A stretch of 64,000 nt of DNA from Euleptes europaea (GCF_029931775.1 NC_079328.1:12204501-12268500), one strand, 5' to 3'; counted from the first letter of the stretch, positions 20,441 through 30,575 are shown. Numbers and translations are program-made. The notes: generated from the letters alone by a model not told the origin.

Positions 20441-20868
20441 ATCCATGTTCAAGTGCTTGAAGGGCTGTCATATAGAGGAGGATGCCGAGTTGTTTTCTGT
20501 TGCTCCAGAAGGTCGGACCAGAACCAACGGGATGAAAAGCAATCAAAAGAGTTTCCGTCTAGACATTAGGAAGAATTTTCTATCAGTTAGAGCGGTTCCT
20601 CAGTGGAACAGGCTTCCTCGGGAGGTGGTGAGCTCACCTTCCCTGCAGGTTTTAAAGCAGAGGCTAGATGGCCATCAGTCAGCAATGCTGATTCTATGAC
20701 CTTAAGCAGATCATGAGAGGGAGGGCACTTTGGCCATCTTCTGGGCATGGAGTAGGGGTCACTGGGGGTGTGGGGGGGAGGTAGTTGTTAATGTCTTGCA
20801 TTGTGCAGGGGGTTGGACTAGATGACCCTGGTGGTCCTTTCCAACTCTTATGATTCTATGTTGACCGA
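20441..20868 (+). mobile_element. CR1 LINE 3' fragment (ATTCTATG-tail)
   Basis: ORF2 C-terminus with FKCLKGCHIEEDAELFSV, LDIRKNFLSVRAVPQWNRL and PREVVSSPSLQVLKQRLDGH, then the CR1 3' UTR with GGACTAGATGACCCTGGTGG and the tail ATGATTCTATG. Confidence 0.93.
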
Positions 20869-21240
20869 GCCAGTCATGGGCCGAGGTAGCCACGCATCCA
20901 TGACACGCATCAAGATTTGGCACGTGACTACAACTGGATGTCCTAAAGGTCCTAAATAAGTATCTCTCATTTGTGGCTCTTCCAAAACATGCTTCAAGGC
21001 TGCCCCCCACCCACTCCCCTGCCCCGACCTTTTTAGTACTCTGAAGGGGGAATGGGAAGGAGTCGGCCCTGGTCTCATCCAGATTTCACTCCCCGGCAGG
21101 TACCCTTGGAGCATTGTTTGAATATGAAGACGTTGATATCATGTTCAGGAACAGAGAATCATACAAGATTCAGTTCCACTGCCCTTCATTCCCCCAGAAG
21201 GTGCACTGTGGCAGCTACTGACTGGGTGGGAACATTAACT
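20869..21240. other. Unassigned non-coding stretch
   Basis: Nothing recognised. Confidence 0.5.
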
Positions 21241-21242
21241 GA

Positions 21243-21541
21243 CAGCCAGCGTGGTGTAATGGTTAAGAGCGGTGGTTTGGAGCGGTGGAGTCTGATCTGG
21301 AGAAGCGGGTTTGATTCCCCATTTCATCACATGAGTGGTGGAGGCTAATCTGGGGAACTGGATTTGTTTCCCCACTCCTCCACATGAAGCCAGCTGGGTG
21401 ACCTTGGGCTAGTCACACTCTCTCAGCCCCACTTACCTCATAGGGTGTCTGTTGAGGGGAGGGGAAGGTGATTGTAGGCCAGCTTGAGTCTCCCTTTAGT
21501 GGTAGAGAAAGTCAGCCTATAAAAACCAACTCCTCTTCTTC
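21243..21541 (+). repeat. tRNA SINE (GTGGTGTAGTGGTTAAGAG type), full length
   Basis: A clear head CCAGCGTGGTGTAATGGTTA (box A), GGTTTGATTCCCC (box B), and the tail ATAAAAACCAACTCCTCTTC. Confidence 0.92.
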
Positions 21542-22517
21542 TACAAGGTTTTTTTTTTCATTCTGGGGTCCCAAAAACCCAGTGATCCACACTTCAGGTG
21601 GCCATTGCTGCGTACTTACAGAATGTGGGATTGGGGATGTCATTCAGCTTCCTGAGAATCTCAGCTTTTACTTTTTTATTTTAAAAGTAAGTTTCTAGCC
21701 CTCAGGGATGCAAAATGTGTTTGACAGTGTGGGCAATACCTGCTGAAATCTCACAAGCAGTAATATTTGGCTGAACATTTAAACTTTCAGCACCCAGCAG
21801 AACCATTTGTCCCTCTTCATGATTAGCATAACCAGAAAAACTTATTCAAAATGGTTAAAAGGCAGAATAAATATTGGTCAATTTGATCATATTGGTCATA
21901 TTTGGTCAATTATTTTTTTGGCACAGATGTGGATGTTCTGGGCACGGCGTTGCCTCTTTTTAAATCTCCTCTGCACCCCTGCCCCCAGCTTCCCCAACTG
22001 CAGAAGGCTGCTTGCTGGATCACACCTCCCTGCTCATATAAGCAGAAAGTGCCTTTCGCCAAGCAGTGCCCAATACAAAATAGATACTGTCAAGGACTAC
22101 TGAGAAACAAAGTAGAACAATAACTCTGAAATGTTTACAAGTATGAATCCAAAAAGGAACGTGGCTAGAATTAGGGAGGAAAACACACACAAAAAAAACC
22201 AGGTCCAAAGGGTAGAGGGGCCACTACATTCACCACAAAGTCAGGCATGTTGAAGAAGACTGAACTCAAATGGTTTGAGGTGTGCTTAATTTTGCACTGG
22301 ATTGTACCCGGACTGTGCAAGTACAGGGAGACTGGCTGATGGCCACAAAAGTAGGGAACAATGGGAGTTATTTCCTCACGGCAGTCAAGCAACCACAGCT
22401 ACAAAGCCGCAGAAACAATTGCTTCACAGCTAATATTTACAGAAAAGTGGGGGCCCCGGCAGGTTAAATAATAATAATCTACAGAAGAGAAGAAAAGACA
22501 ACTGGAACTATCCAGTC
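21542..22517. other. Unassigned AT-rich stretch
   Basis: Nothing recognised. Confidence 0.5.
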
Positions 22518-22760
22518 AGTGCATGTGTGTGTTAAGTGCCATCAAGTTGCTTCTTATGGCGACCCTATGAATTAATGACCTCCAAAGCATCCTATCGTTT
22601 GTTAATAGCCTTGCTCAGGTCTTGCAATCTGAGGGCTGTGGCTTCCTTGATTGAGTCAATCCATCTCATGTTGGGTCTTCCTCTTTTCCTGCTGTCTTCA
22701 ACTTTTCCTAGCATGACTGTCCTTTTCAGTGACCAAACTACGATAGCTTCCAGTTAGTAG
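22518..22760 (-). mobile_element. LINE 3' end, RTE/Bov-B-like
   Basis: On the minus strand a degraded ORF2 tail encodes a short RKRGRPNMRWIDSIKEA-like stretch. It is followed by GGGTCGCCATAAGAAGC, TTGATGGCACTTAACACACA and a CA-rich end. The GGCACTTAACACAC end matches the fragment at 43.5 kb. Family assignment is from memory of squamate Bov-B tails. Confidence 0.6.
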
Positions 22761-23011
22761 CATTTTGTATACCACATAAACATACAAAGAATCATGGAAT
22801 GGGACACGTGAATCCCCATAAAGGAGCAAACTAGGTAACAAATTTAAAAATTATTTAAATTCACAGGATCACAACAATGAAATGTTTTCAAAAATGGCAA
22901 CTGTTTCCCAGTTGTACATTATTAAAATATAGAAACGACAATTGTAAATTTACGATATAGGTACCCTTAAAAGTATGCTTGCCTCCTTCTAAAGAACAAG
23001 GATAAGCCAGA
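22761..23011. other. Unassigned AT-rich stretch
   Basis: Nothing recognised. Confidence 0.45.
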
Positions 23012-23228
23012 AATGGGACACAGGAAGCTGCCTTATTACTGAATCAGACCCTTGGTCCATCAAAGTCAGTACTGTCTACTCAGACCAGCAGTGGCTCTCC
23101 AGAGTCTCAGGCAGGGTTCTTTCACATCACCTACTTGCCTAGTCCCTTTAACTGGAGACGCCAGGGATTGAACCTGGGACCTTCTGCATGCAAAGCAGAT
23201 GCTCTACCACTGAGCCACAGCCCCTCTC
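23012..23228 (-). repeat. Sauria-type SINE
   Basis: On the minus strand: head GGGGCTGTGGCTCAGTGGTA, B box GGTTCAATCCCTGG, body CAGTTAAAGGGACTAGGCAA, end CAAGGGTCTGATTCAGTAAT. Full length. Its 5' flank (23,229-23,420) recurs next to the SINE at 36.2 kb. Confidence 0.93.
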
Positions 23229-23420
23229 ATTTTGCCTAGATTGATTAGAAATGCTCCAGTTTCAGTAAAGAGAAGGAAAAGTCCACACAGGAATCTAGAA
23301 GGCAGAAAATTAAGGCAGGTATCCTGCAGGACACTTGGAACTTATTTTTAATAACTTACATTCTACCTCGTGGAGAATTTGAATGTGACGCTCAAGGAGT
23401 GAGATACTGCAATATTGTGA
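23229..23420 (-). repeat. Duplicated SINE 5' flank, copy 1
   Basis: This 192-bp stretch matches 36,433-36,638 closely apart from one internal stretch (about 23,295-23,330). Both copies abut the 5' end of a Sauria SINE in the same orientation. Confidence 0.9.
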
Positions 23421-24046
23421 ATATTGTGGACACTGAAGAAAATACTGGGTTAGATCCCACAGATCTGTTCCACTGATGGAGGCTCCTCCAGCAGAAGAGC
23501 CTTCCCCCCAGCGCAAAACTTTGGGTCCAGGGAAGGCTCCTTCCATCAGAAAAAGCCACCTCTGTTACCAAAAGAGATCCAAGAAGCACAACCCACCGTA
23601 TCCTTTCCAAAGTGAAGTCTTTTTCCGTGTCAATGCCACAACTGTGGGCGTGCCTTGGTTCAGTGTGCACATGGCATGCAGCATAGATTCCAGGTCTAAG
23701 CTCTGACTCAGATTAATCTGTCTGTGTTGCTTTATTTAGTCTATTGCTATGGACTTAGCTGCTCCACACAGTACTTCCGGCTTCAGCCGGCACACATGCT
23801 GCTCCTGTGAAGAAGAAAAAAAATCTCGCTTCCTTCTCTAGGCTTCCTAAGATGCTGATCAACAAGTACAAATCCTATGGTATAGTGGACGAGTGAGGTG
23901 AAGGCGGAAAATGAAAGCCAGTGTGTTGTTCCAGCACCGCATGTGGATCGGGGAGGCCTGGCTAATCATGAGTCCCCTAAGCGCTAATATAAACTCCAGC
24001 CAGGCTCAGATGATGGGGCTCACAGCATGGGGTTACAGACCCTGTT
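23421..24046. other. Unassigned non-coding stretch
   Basis: Nothing recognised. An open frame of 92 residues on the minus strand has no known domain. Confidence 0.45.
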
Positions 24047-24612
24047 CATAGAATCATAGAATTACAGAAACACAGAGTTGGAAGGGATCACCAGGGTCAT
24101 CTAGTCCAACCCCTGCACAATGCAGGAAACTCACAACTACCTCCTCTCCCATGCCCCCAGTGAACCCTACTCCATGTCCAGAAGATGGCAAAAAAACCCT
24201 CCAGGATACAATTTGGCCCGGAGGAAAATTGCTTCCTGACCCCAAAGAGGCGATCGGCACTACCCTAGGCACGCAAGAAAGGGCCACGAGAGTCAAACGC
24301 TGATGCAACCCGTCCTGCCCTCCCTCTCATGATCTGCCTAAGGTCATAGAATCAGCATTGCTAACACACGGCCATCTAGCCTCTGCTTAAAAACCTCCAG
24401 GGAAGGAGGAAGCCTGTTCCACTGAAAAACCACTCTGTTAGAAAGTTCTTCCTAATGTTTAGCCAGAAACCCTTCTGATTTAATTTCAACCTGTTGGTTC
24501 TGGTCTGACTTTCTGGGGCAACAGAAAACAACTCAGCGCCATCCTCTGTATGACAGCCCTTCAAGTACTTGCAGATGTTCTGCACAGAAACCTTACTGGT
24601 ACTCCACCTCAA
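24047..24612 (-). mobile_element. CR1 LINE 3' fragment
   Basis: Starts at its 3' tail (CATAGAATCATAGAATTACA) and runs into the ORF2 C-terminus on the minus strand, with FKYLKG-type IFKYLKGCH, RTNRLKLNQKGFWLNIRKNF and FLTEWFFSGTGF. It has several breaks and is 5' truncated. Confidence 0.9.
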
Positions 24613-24633
24613 AACACGTACACGTGTCTAGCT

Positions 24634-24941
24634 TAGGGTTGCCAGGTGCCCGCTGGTGGCGGGCAAAACCCCGGTAATGTGCCCCTCTGCCCGCTGACCA
24701 GCTGAGGGCCAGCGGGCAATCATGCACACGCACGCCGACGCGGCACTTTTGTTTTACAACTGGATGTGCCGCCTTGCGAGGAGCCTCAGACCACTCAAAC
24801 TCTTCGTCTGAGTGGTAAAGGGTCGCTGAGGCACTAAGCGTTTGAGTGGTCTAAGGCTCCTTGCGAGGCGGCACTTCCAGTTGTAAACCGGATCAGCAAC
24901 GAAACCTCCCGCCGAAGGTGAGTGGGGACCTGGCAACACTA
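24634..24941. mobile_element. Non-autonomous hAT, TAGGGTTGCC family, with internal hairpin
   Basis: Terminal repeats TAGGGTTGCCAGGT and ACCTGGCAACACTA are flanked by a perfect 8-bp duplication gtctagct (24,626-24,633 and 24,942-24,949). An internal inverted repeat of about 50 bp per arm (24,753-24,803 and 24,838-24,887) centres on a GTTTGAGTGGTCT motif. Confidence 0.93.
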
Positions 24942-25015
24942 GTCTAGCTAGTCTAGAAAGTCTAAGGCGGCCCAGATTTCCAGGCCAAAGGAGACACTAG
25001 TTCCATACACTAGAC

Positions 25016-25281
25016 CACTGGTTCCCAACCAGGGGTCCGCGAGAACTAAATTAAGGTCCGCGAAACAAAGTTATAAACCCATAATAAATTAATATTTTCA
25101 ATTAAAAGTTCTCTATTATAAAATATATATTCAAATATTATTCTAAGTTTAATGTTTAACTAACAGTTCTGATTAAAGTTTATTTTCAAATTCTCGGAAT
25201 TTTTATTTTGAACCTTGGGGTCCCTGCACCGAACAAAAAAGTCCTAGGGGTCCCTGGTCAAAAAAAGGTTGGGAACCACTG
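25016..25281 (+). mobile_element. Non-autonomous hAT (CACTGGTTCCCAACC family)
   Basis: The ends CACTGGTTCCCAACC and GGTTGGGAACCACTG are flanked by a perfect duplication cactagac at 25,008-25,015 and 25,282-25,289. The AT-rich body has TAAACCCATAATAAATTAAT. An inverted relative lies at 27,668. Confidence 0.95.
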
Positions 25282-25289
25282 CACTAGAC

Positions 25290-26321
25290 ACTACTTCCAT
25301 ACTGACAATATATTTTTCTTTTCTTTTCCCTGCAACGGTTTAAACAGGAATGAGGGACATTTGCTTTTGGGTCACCTTATGACACTCTGGCCAGACAGCG
25401 TAGGCTTCTGATATCTTACTGTTGCCTCTCCGCTGCTGTTGAAAAATTATTATGGCCTTGTTTGCACCACTGAAGAATCTCAGGCGGTTTCGCAACTATC
25501 TCGCTGCCCTTTGACAAACATTTGGGAGTTTCAGGCAGCAGAATCCCAGGCTGGCGGCTTTCTCGCCCTCAGGAGCACAGGAAGGCCCTGCGGCAGAAGC
25601 GCCCAAACAAAACCCAACGGAAGATAAGCGCTTGCTTGCTGACTCGTTGCAGAGTTGTAAAGATTAGGCCGGGAACCTTCCAGAGAGTTGGGAAAGGTTC
25701 GCGAGAAATTATTACTGAATACACTCAGCAACGTGAAGGTTTTTTGGGGAGGGGAGCAGGAAAAAAACGACAGCCCGATTCACACGGGATGGATGAGGCA
25801 AGAACAATACTTCTGTGGCATTCTGCACACGCACAGACAGCATCTTGTTTGAAGTGGGCTGCCTGCCAGGCAAAACAGTGACACGACGCATGCAGCAGCC
25901 TCGCACAGGCGGCGAAGAAGCAGAAAGAAGAGGTTGTCAGTGCGCGTGCAGAACCCCACAGAGGTGTGCTTTTGTCTCACTCACCATCTTGTTTAAATCA
26001 AGCTTAAGAGTGCTTCATCTTTACTAGACCTTGGCCTGCACAAGTAATGGCATTAGTGGCAGATAACACTGAGGTTTCATAAGCCAGTTGGTATCGCAGA
26101 TTTCAACTTCTCCCAAAATCTTCATTTTGTCTCCAGTGGGTACCAGGGACAGAATAATTCAAGTCAGGCCCCAAAGGGACATACCATCAGTGGTGGTCAC
26201 CTACAGCTCCCGAAGAAAACCAGTCCAGTATATTCTGGAGAACAATTGTTGTCTTACACAGGTTTTAGGGAGACCGGCTTTTATTTGCTTCCACCCAGCC
26301 TCCTGATAATCAGGAACAACA
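25290..26321. other. Unassigned, with an imperfect fold-back at 25.78-26.0 kb
   Basis: About 60 bp around 25,785-25,850 (TTCTGTGGCATTCTGCACAC) is roughly the inverse of 25,925-25,995 (GTGCAGAACCCCACAGAGG). It may be an old palindromic transposon. Otherwise nothing is recognised. Confidence 0.45.
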
Positions 26322-26364
26322 TACAGGTAGAGTATTCTTTATCCAGACACCCCATACCCGGACT

Positions 26365-27140
26365 GATTTCAATCAATCTTTATTGTTACAGCATACATAC
26401 AATCAGTAGTTATAAACGGAGAAACAAGAAAAAAGGAAACTATATAAAGTCAGAAACTAAAAACCCTGACTGAACGTATTAGCTAATGATAGTTATATAG
26501 CTATCATAAGTAAATTATGTGCACCTCAGCTACCATATAAGTTAGTACTGTGTATATAAGGCCATTAATCCACCTCCTTACTTGTGAGAGCGTTTATCTT
26601 CTTAATATCTAAGGTAAAGGTCCCCTGTGCAAGCACCGAGTCATTCCTGACCCATGGGGTGACGTCACATCCCAATGTTTACTAGGCAGACTTTGTTTTA
26701 CGGGGTGGTTTGCCAGTGCCTTCCCCAGTCATCTTCCTTTTACCCCCAGCAAGCTGGGTACTCATTTTACCGACCTCAGAAGGATGGAAGGCTGAGTCAA
26801 CCTTGGGCCGGCTACCTGAAACCAACTTCCGTTGGGATCGAACTCAGGTCGTGAGCAGAGCTTGGACTGCAGTACTGCAGCTTACCACTCTGCGCCATGG
26901 GGCTCCTTCTTAATATCTAGAAAGCAGAATTTTGCCACTGCATGAGATACGGCAGCCTCCTTATCCTCAAGCAGTAGTTTAACCAAGGCTAACGCCGTAG
27001 CCCCCCCCCCCCCACCACAAAAAAAAAAGTTCAGATGCTTAAAACGAGATAGCAGAGGGGAACTGGACTGCTCTGAAAACCGGACCCTTCGAGCCGGCAT
27101 GCAGGCAGATCCATGCTGCCTGCTTTCATTGTTTCCTCTC
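26365..27140 (-). mobile_element. Non-LTR LINE 3' fragment nested in the Tigger-like element
   Basis: On the minus strand it ends TGTAACAATAAAGATTGATT, a typical L2/Rex-like LINE end in squamates. An upstream piece encodes LLLEDKEAAVSHAVAKFCFL, which looks like an ORF2 C-terminus. It is split by the SINE at 26,611. The exact borders are uncertain. Confidence 0.55.
26611..26905 (-). repeat. tRNA SINE with CTTTACCTT tail
   Basis: On the minus strand: head GGAGCCCCATGGCGCAGAGT, B box GAGTTCGATCCCAACGG, body GCTGGGGGTAAAAGGAAGAT, end GGGGACCTTTACCTT. A perfect 13-bp target duplication cttcttaatatct flanks it (26,598-26,610 and 26,906-26,918). Confidence 0.95.
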
Positions 27141-27667
27141 ACCTAAAAAAAAATAATACAGTGAACACTGCATCGTAAGTGGAGACCGAAAGCCCACCAT
27201 TGTTAGTTTGTTTGCTGTTGCTCTTGTTTAACAGCTCATACAGGTATTCTGGACAGTTACACCTTTGCTTTCTGATGGTTCAGTGTACACAAAATTATTT
27301 AAAAATATTGTTTAAAATTACGTTAAGCCAACTGTATAAAGTGTATATAAAATATAAATGAATTTGGGTCCCATCCCCAAGATATCTCATTATGTATATG
27401 CAAAAATTCCAAAAGATTCCAATATACAGAAAGATCCAAAATACGGACCACTTCTGGTTCCAAGCAGTCCAGATAAGGGATACTCAACCTGTACTATCCA
27501 AAAGAGAGAACTGGAACAGACACCAGGCCCCGCAAGAAGCCTAGGAGCCAACTCTGTCCCCGTATCCACTCACACCAGCACTATTACAAGACCTGCTAAT
27601 GGCTGCCATACCGTCATTACCCATCAACATATCCTCTGCCAACAGTGCCCTTCTGCACCCGATAAGG

Positions 27668-27954
27668 CTGTGGTTCACAACCTTTTTTTGACCAGGGACC
27701 ACTAGGACTTTTTTGTTCAGTGCAGGGACCCCAAGGTTCAAAATAAAAATTCCAAGAATTCGAAAATAAACTTTAATCATAACTGTTAGTTAAGCATTAA
27801 ACTTAGAATAATATTTGAATATGTTTTTTTTAATAATAGAAAACTTTTAATTGAAAAGGTTAATTTATTATGGGTTTATAACTTTGTTTCGCGGACCTTA
27901 ATTTAGTTCTCGCGGACCCCTGGGGGTCTGTGGACCCCCGGTTGGGAACCAGTG
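27668..27954 (-). mobile_element. Non-autonomous hAT (CACTGGTTCCCAACC family), inverted relative of 25,016
   Basis: The terminal repeats CTGTGGTTCACAACC and GGTTGGGAACCAGTG are flanked by a perfect duplication cgataagg (27,660-27,667 and 27,955-27,962). The body is the inverse of the 25-kb copy. Confidence 0.95.
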
Positions 27955-27962
27955 CGATAAGG

Positions 27963-28480
27963 GGACACAAACGTGCCATGAACAGCAGCAATGATCAGAG
28001 GTTGGGGCGGGCGGGGGGGAGAGAGAACATTTCAGCCTAGCAGCTCATGCTTCCACAAAGCTGAACATCCCCATTCTTCAAAGGAACTTCAAAAGGACAC
28101 GAACAGGAAATTGCCAAGACAGAATTTAGCAACAGGTCTGAATAGGGATGAGCCAGGGCCTCCACAGGTCTAACAGATTTCTCAGCCTCTACACGAGTTA
28201 AATTGCTTGGCATAACTAAAGAGTCTGCTTTATCACCGATTACCGCAGTCACGAATGATCACTGCACTTATCTGTATACTGTTCAGTATTTATACCCTGC
28301 TTTTGTCCACAGCAGTGACCCAAAGCAGCTTACAAAATACAAACATAAAAGCTGAAACAAACAGAAAAGACAAACAGCACAATAACCACATTCTGTGCTA
28401 GTCTTGAACCTCCTGGCCAGGCTCAGCTGAGGCCACAAGGACATGCCATGCACTAACAGCCCTTCACCTCTTGCCTTTCA
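27963..28480. other. Unassigned, with a SINE-tail remnant at 28.27-28.35 kb
   Basis: TATTTATACCCTGCTTTTGT, then GACCCAAAGCAGCTTACA, is the inverted 3' end of a tRNA SINE group. The rest is unrecognised. Confidence 0.45.
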
Positions 28481-28710
28481 GCTCTAACCTCTGGCCATGC
28501 CAAGGTTAAAACCTGCAACTTGGGAAGCCAGGCCTGGCCACCAGCAAGAGACTGGAGTGGTGTTGCTGGGACTTCACTTTTAGGGGAAACCCGGAAGTGA
28601 TGTCACTTCTCTCTAGGAATCACCAGAAACTCTATGGTAAGCTATAGAGTTTTCAGTGATTCCTAGAGATGACTGATGTAACTTTGGAGGTTTCCCAGGT
28701 GCCATCACTG
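28481..28710. repeat. Palindromic repeat, probably a hAT-related short element
   Basis: A hairpin at about 28,610-28,668: AGGAATCACCAGAAACTCTA is mirrored by TAGAGTTTTCAGTGATTCCT around GGTAAGC. A nearby GGAAGTGATGTCACTTC is itself palindromic. The ends and target duplication were not resolved. Confidence 0.5.
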
Positions 28711-29380
28711 ATGGCTTTTTTTTAAATACCATTTTTCTTCCACCGTGTCTCAGTGGTCTTTACCAGAGAGATTAGGGGAAATTCCTAGAGTATCACAGCT
28801 TACCCAAACGCTACCCTCCCCCAGCACCACCATCAAAATCTCTCAGCATGTGCATCTGACCAAGCGCACTCAAGCCTTCAACAGCTGCTGCAACAATAGA
28901 TGTGTTAGCTTTTAAGGTAACACAAGACTCTTATTTTGCTTTTCTGCAAGGCAGACACTTAGGAGAAATGTTCTCAGTATAGTGACATTTCATCTGTGAT
29001 TACCCATACATAGAATTATTCCAATTTTAGGCAAGTCAGTTGCTTGCATAAATATTCTGACGATTTAAAATAATGAGGTAGGACTTGGCCGTATAGATGG
29101 CAAAAGCTTTCCTCCGGATACTTTCTCTCAACTCTGAAAATCTTTACAGCAAGTCAACTTATTAATGCAGGTTCACTGCCTCCTCCAAACAGGTACTTCC
29201 TTCTACTTCTGATTGTCCCATCACAGATTTCTGCTTTCAAATCCTTTTATTTGCATAAACTGCCAGAGTGTAAGACAGAAAAGGACCCATTTCCAGAAAG
29301 GTGGGCGGGGACAGAATGGGAAAGAAAATTAATCTAATTGGCAAAAGGCAACTGTTCTGTTCATGAACTAATTCCCACCT
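28711..29380. other. Unassigned non-coding stretch
   Basis: Nothing recognised. Confidence 0.5.
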
Positions 29381-29382
29381 TC

Positions 29383-29645
29383 AAAATGAAGTTTTTAAAA
29401 AGAGGATTGGGCAGATTCATGGAGGGGGGCGTTATCTGTGACGATAAGCCATGATGACTCAAGGGAACCTCCATGTCCAGACGCAGTAAACCTCTGAATA
29501 CTAGTGGTGGGAGGCAGCAGCAGCAGGGGATGGGCCTCTATGCCGTTTATTTGGCCCTCCAGGGCAACTGGTTTGGCCATTGTGTGAAATAGGATGCTGG
29601 ACTAGATGGACCACTGGTCTGATCCAGCAGGGCACTTCTTATGTT
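29383..29645 (+). mobile_element. CR1-like LINE 3' fragment (sister subfamily)
   Basis: Has AAAAAGAGGATTGGGCAGAT and TTCATGGAGG, then a 3' UTR with GGATGCTGGACTAGATGGAC, TGGTCTGATCCAGCAGGG and CACTTCTTATG. It matches the outer copy at 6.06 kb. Confidence 0.83.
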
Positions 29646-29650
29646 TTTCA

Positions 29651-30113
29651 CCACATAAGAACATAAGAAAGGCCCTGCTGGATCAGACCGAGGCCCATCA
29701 AGTCCAGGAGTCTGTTCACACAGTGGCCAACCAAGTGCCTCTAGGAAGCCACTAACAAGACGACTGCAGCAGCACCACCCTGCCTGTGTTCCACCGCACC
29801 CAAAATAACAGGCATGCTCCTCCGATACTAGAGAGAATAGGCATGCAGCATGACTAGTATCCATTCTAACTAATAGCCATGAATACCCCTTTCCTCCATG
29901 AATGTGTCCACTCCCCTCTTAAAGCCCTCCAAGCTGGCAGCCATCACCACATCCTGGGGCAGGGAGTTCCACAATTTAACTATGCATTGTGTGAAAAAAT
30001 ACTTCCTTTTATCTGTTTTGAATCTCTCACCCTCCAGCTTTAGCAGATGACCCCGTGTTCTAGTATTATGGGAGAGGGAGAAAAACTTCTCCCTGTCCAC
30101 TCTCTCCAAACCA
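29651..30113 (-). mobile_element. CR1-like LINE 3' fragment (TTCTTATG-tail subfamily)
   Basis: A minus-strand copy whose 3' tail (CACATAAGAACATAAGAAAG) abuts the plus-strand copy at 29,645. It encodes [40 protein letters not shown] and [20 protein letters not shown], the CR1-type ORF2 C-terminus, and is 5' truncated at about 30,113. Confidence 0.92.
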
Positions 30114-30331
30114 CACTTGTCTGATACACAGAAGTCAAAAAAACTCAGAAAGAAAAGGTGTGAACATTTTCAGAAGATTCCTTTTCATTCCAAGACTAAA
30201 ACCTCCAACTGATAAAAGGTAGCTTTATTTTGTCTCCCTACATCTACATATCATCAGGGAAAAAATTAGCAGCCCCTCTAAAGTCACCACTCTCTCTACA
30301 AGAGCTTTCTAGACAGACCCACCTCTTTGCG

Positions 30332-30575
30332 TGGTGTAGGGTCAAGAGCAATGGTTTGGAGTGGCAGACTCTGATCTGGTGAACTGGATTTGTTTCCCCA
30401 CTCCTACACATCAAGCCAGCTGGGTGACCTTGGACTAGTCACACTCTCTCAGCCTCACCTACCTCACAGGGTGTCTGTTGCGGGGAGGGGAAGGGAAGGT
30501 GAATGTAAGCCAGTTTGATTCTTCCTTAAGTGGTAGAGAAAGTTGGCATATAAAAACCAACTCTTCTGCTTCTTC
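30332..30575 (+). repeat. tRNA SINE (GTGGTGTAGTGGTTAAGAG type)
   Basis: Head GCGTGGTGTAGGGTCAAGAG, body AGCCAGCTGGGTGACCTTGG, end TATAAAAACCAACTCTTC. Part of the internal second unit is missing. Confidence 0.87.

Larger units (their letters stand above)
26324..27491. mobile_element. Tigger/pogo-type DNA transposon remnant, interrupted
   Basis: The left end is CAGGTAGAGTATTCTTTATC and the right end, inverted, is CAGGTTGAGTATCCCTTATC. Both are bordered by TA. The part at 27,180-27,491 (minus strand) has TATACATAATGAGATATCTT, GGGGATGGGACCCAAATTC and CTGAACCATCAGAAAGCAAA. I recall these from a mammalian Tigger-class repeat (MER2-like). A LINE fragment (about 26,365-27,140) and a SINE sit inside it. 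Confidence 0.75.

Noticed and set aside
21243-21320. tRNA gene-like A and B boxes in the SINE heads (also at 40,349, 52,102, 56,826 and others)
   Set aside because: Each is followed by a SINE body and tail and cannot form a full cloverleaf. They are SINE promoters.
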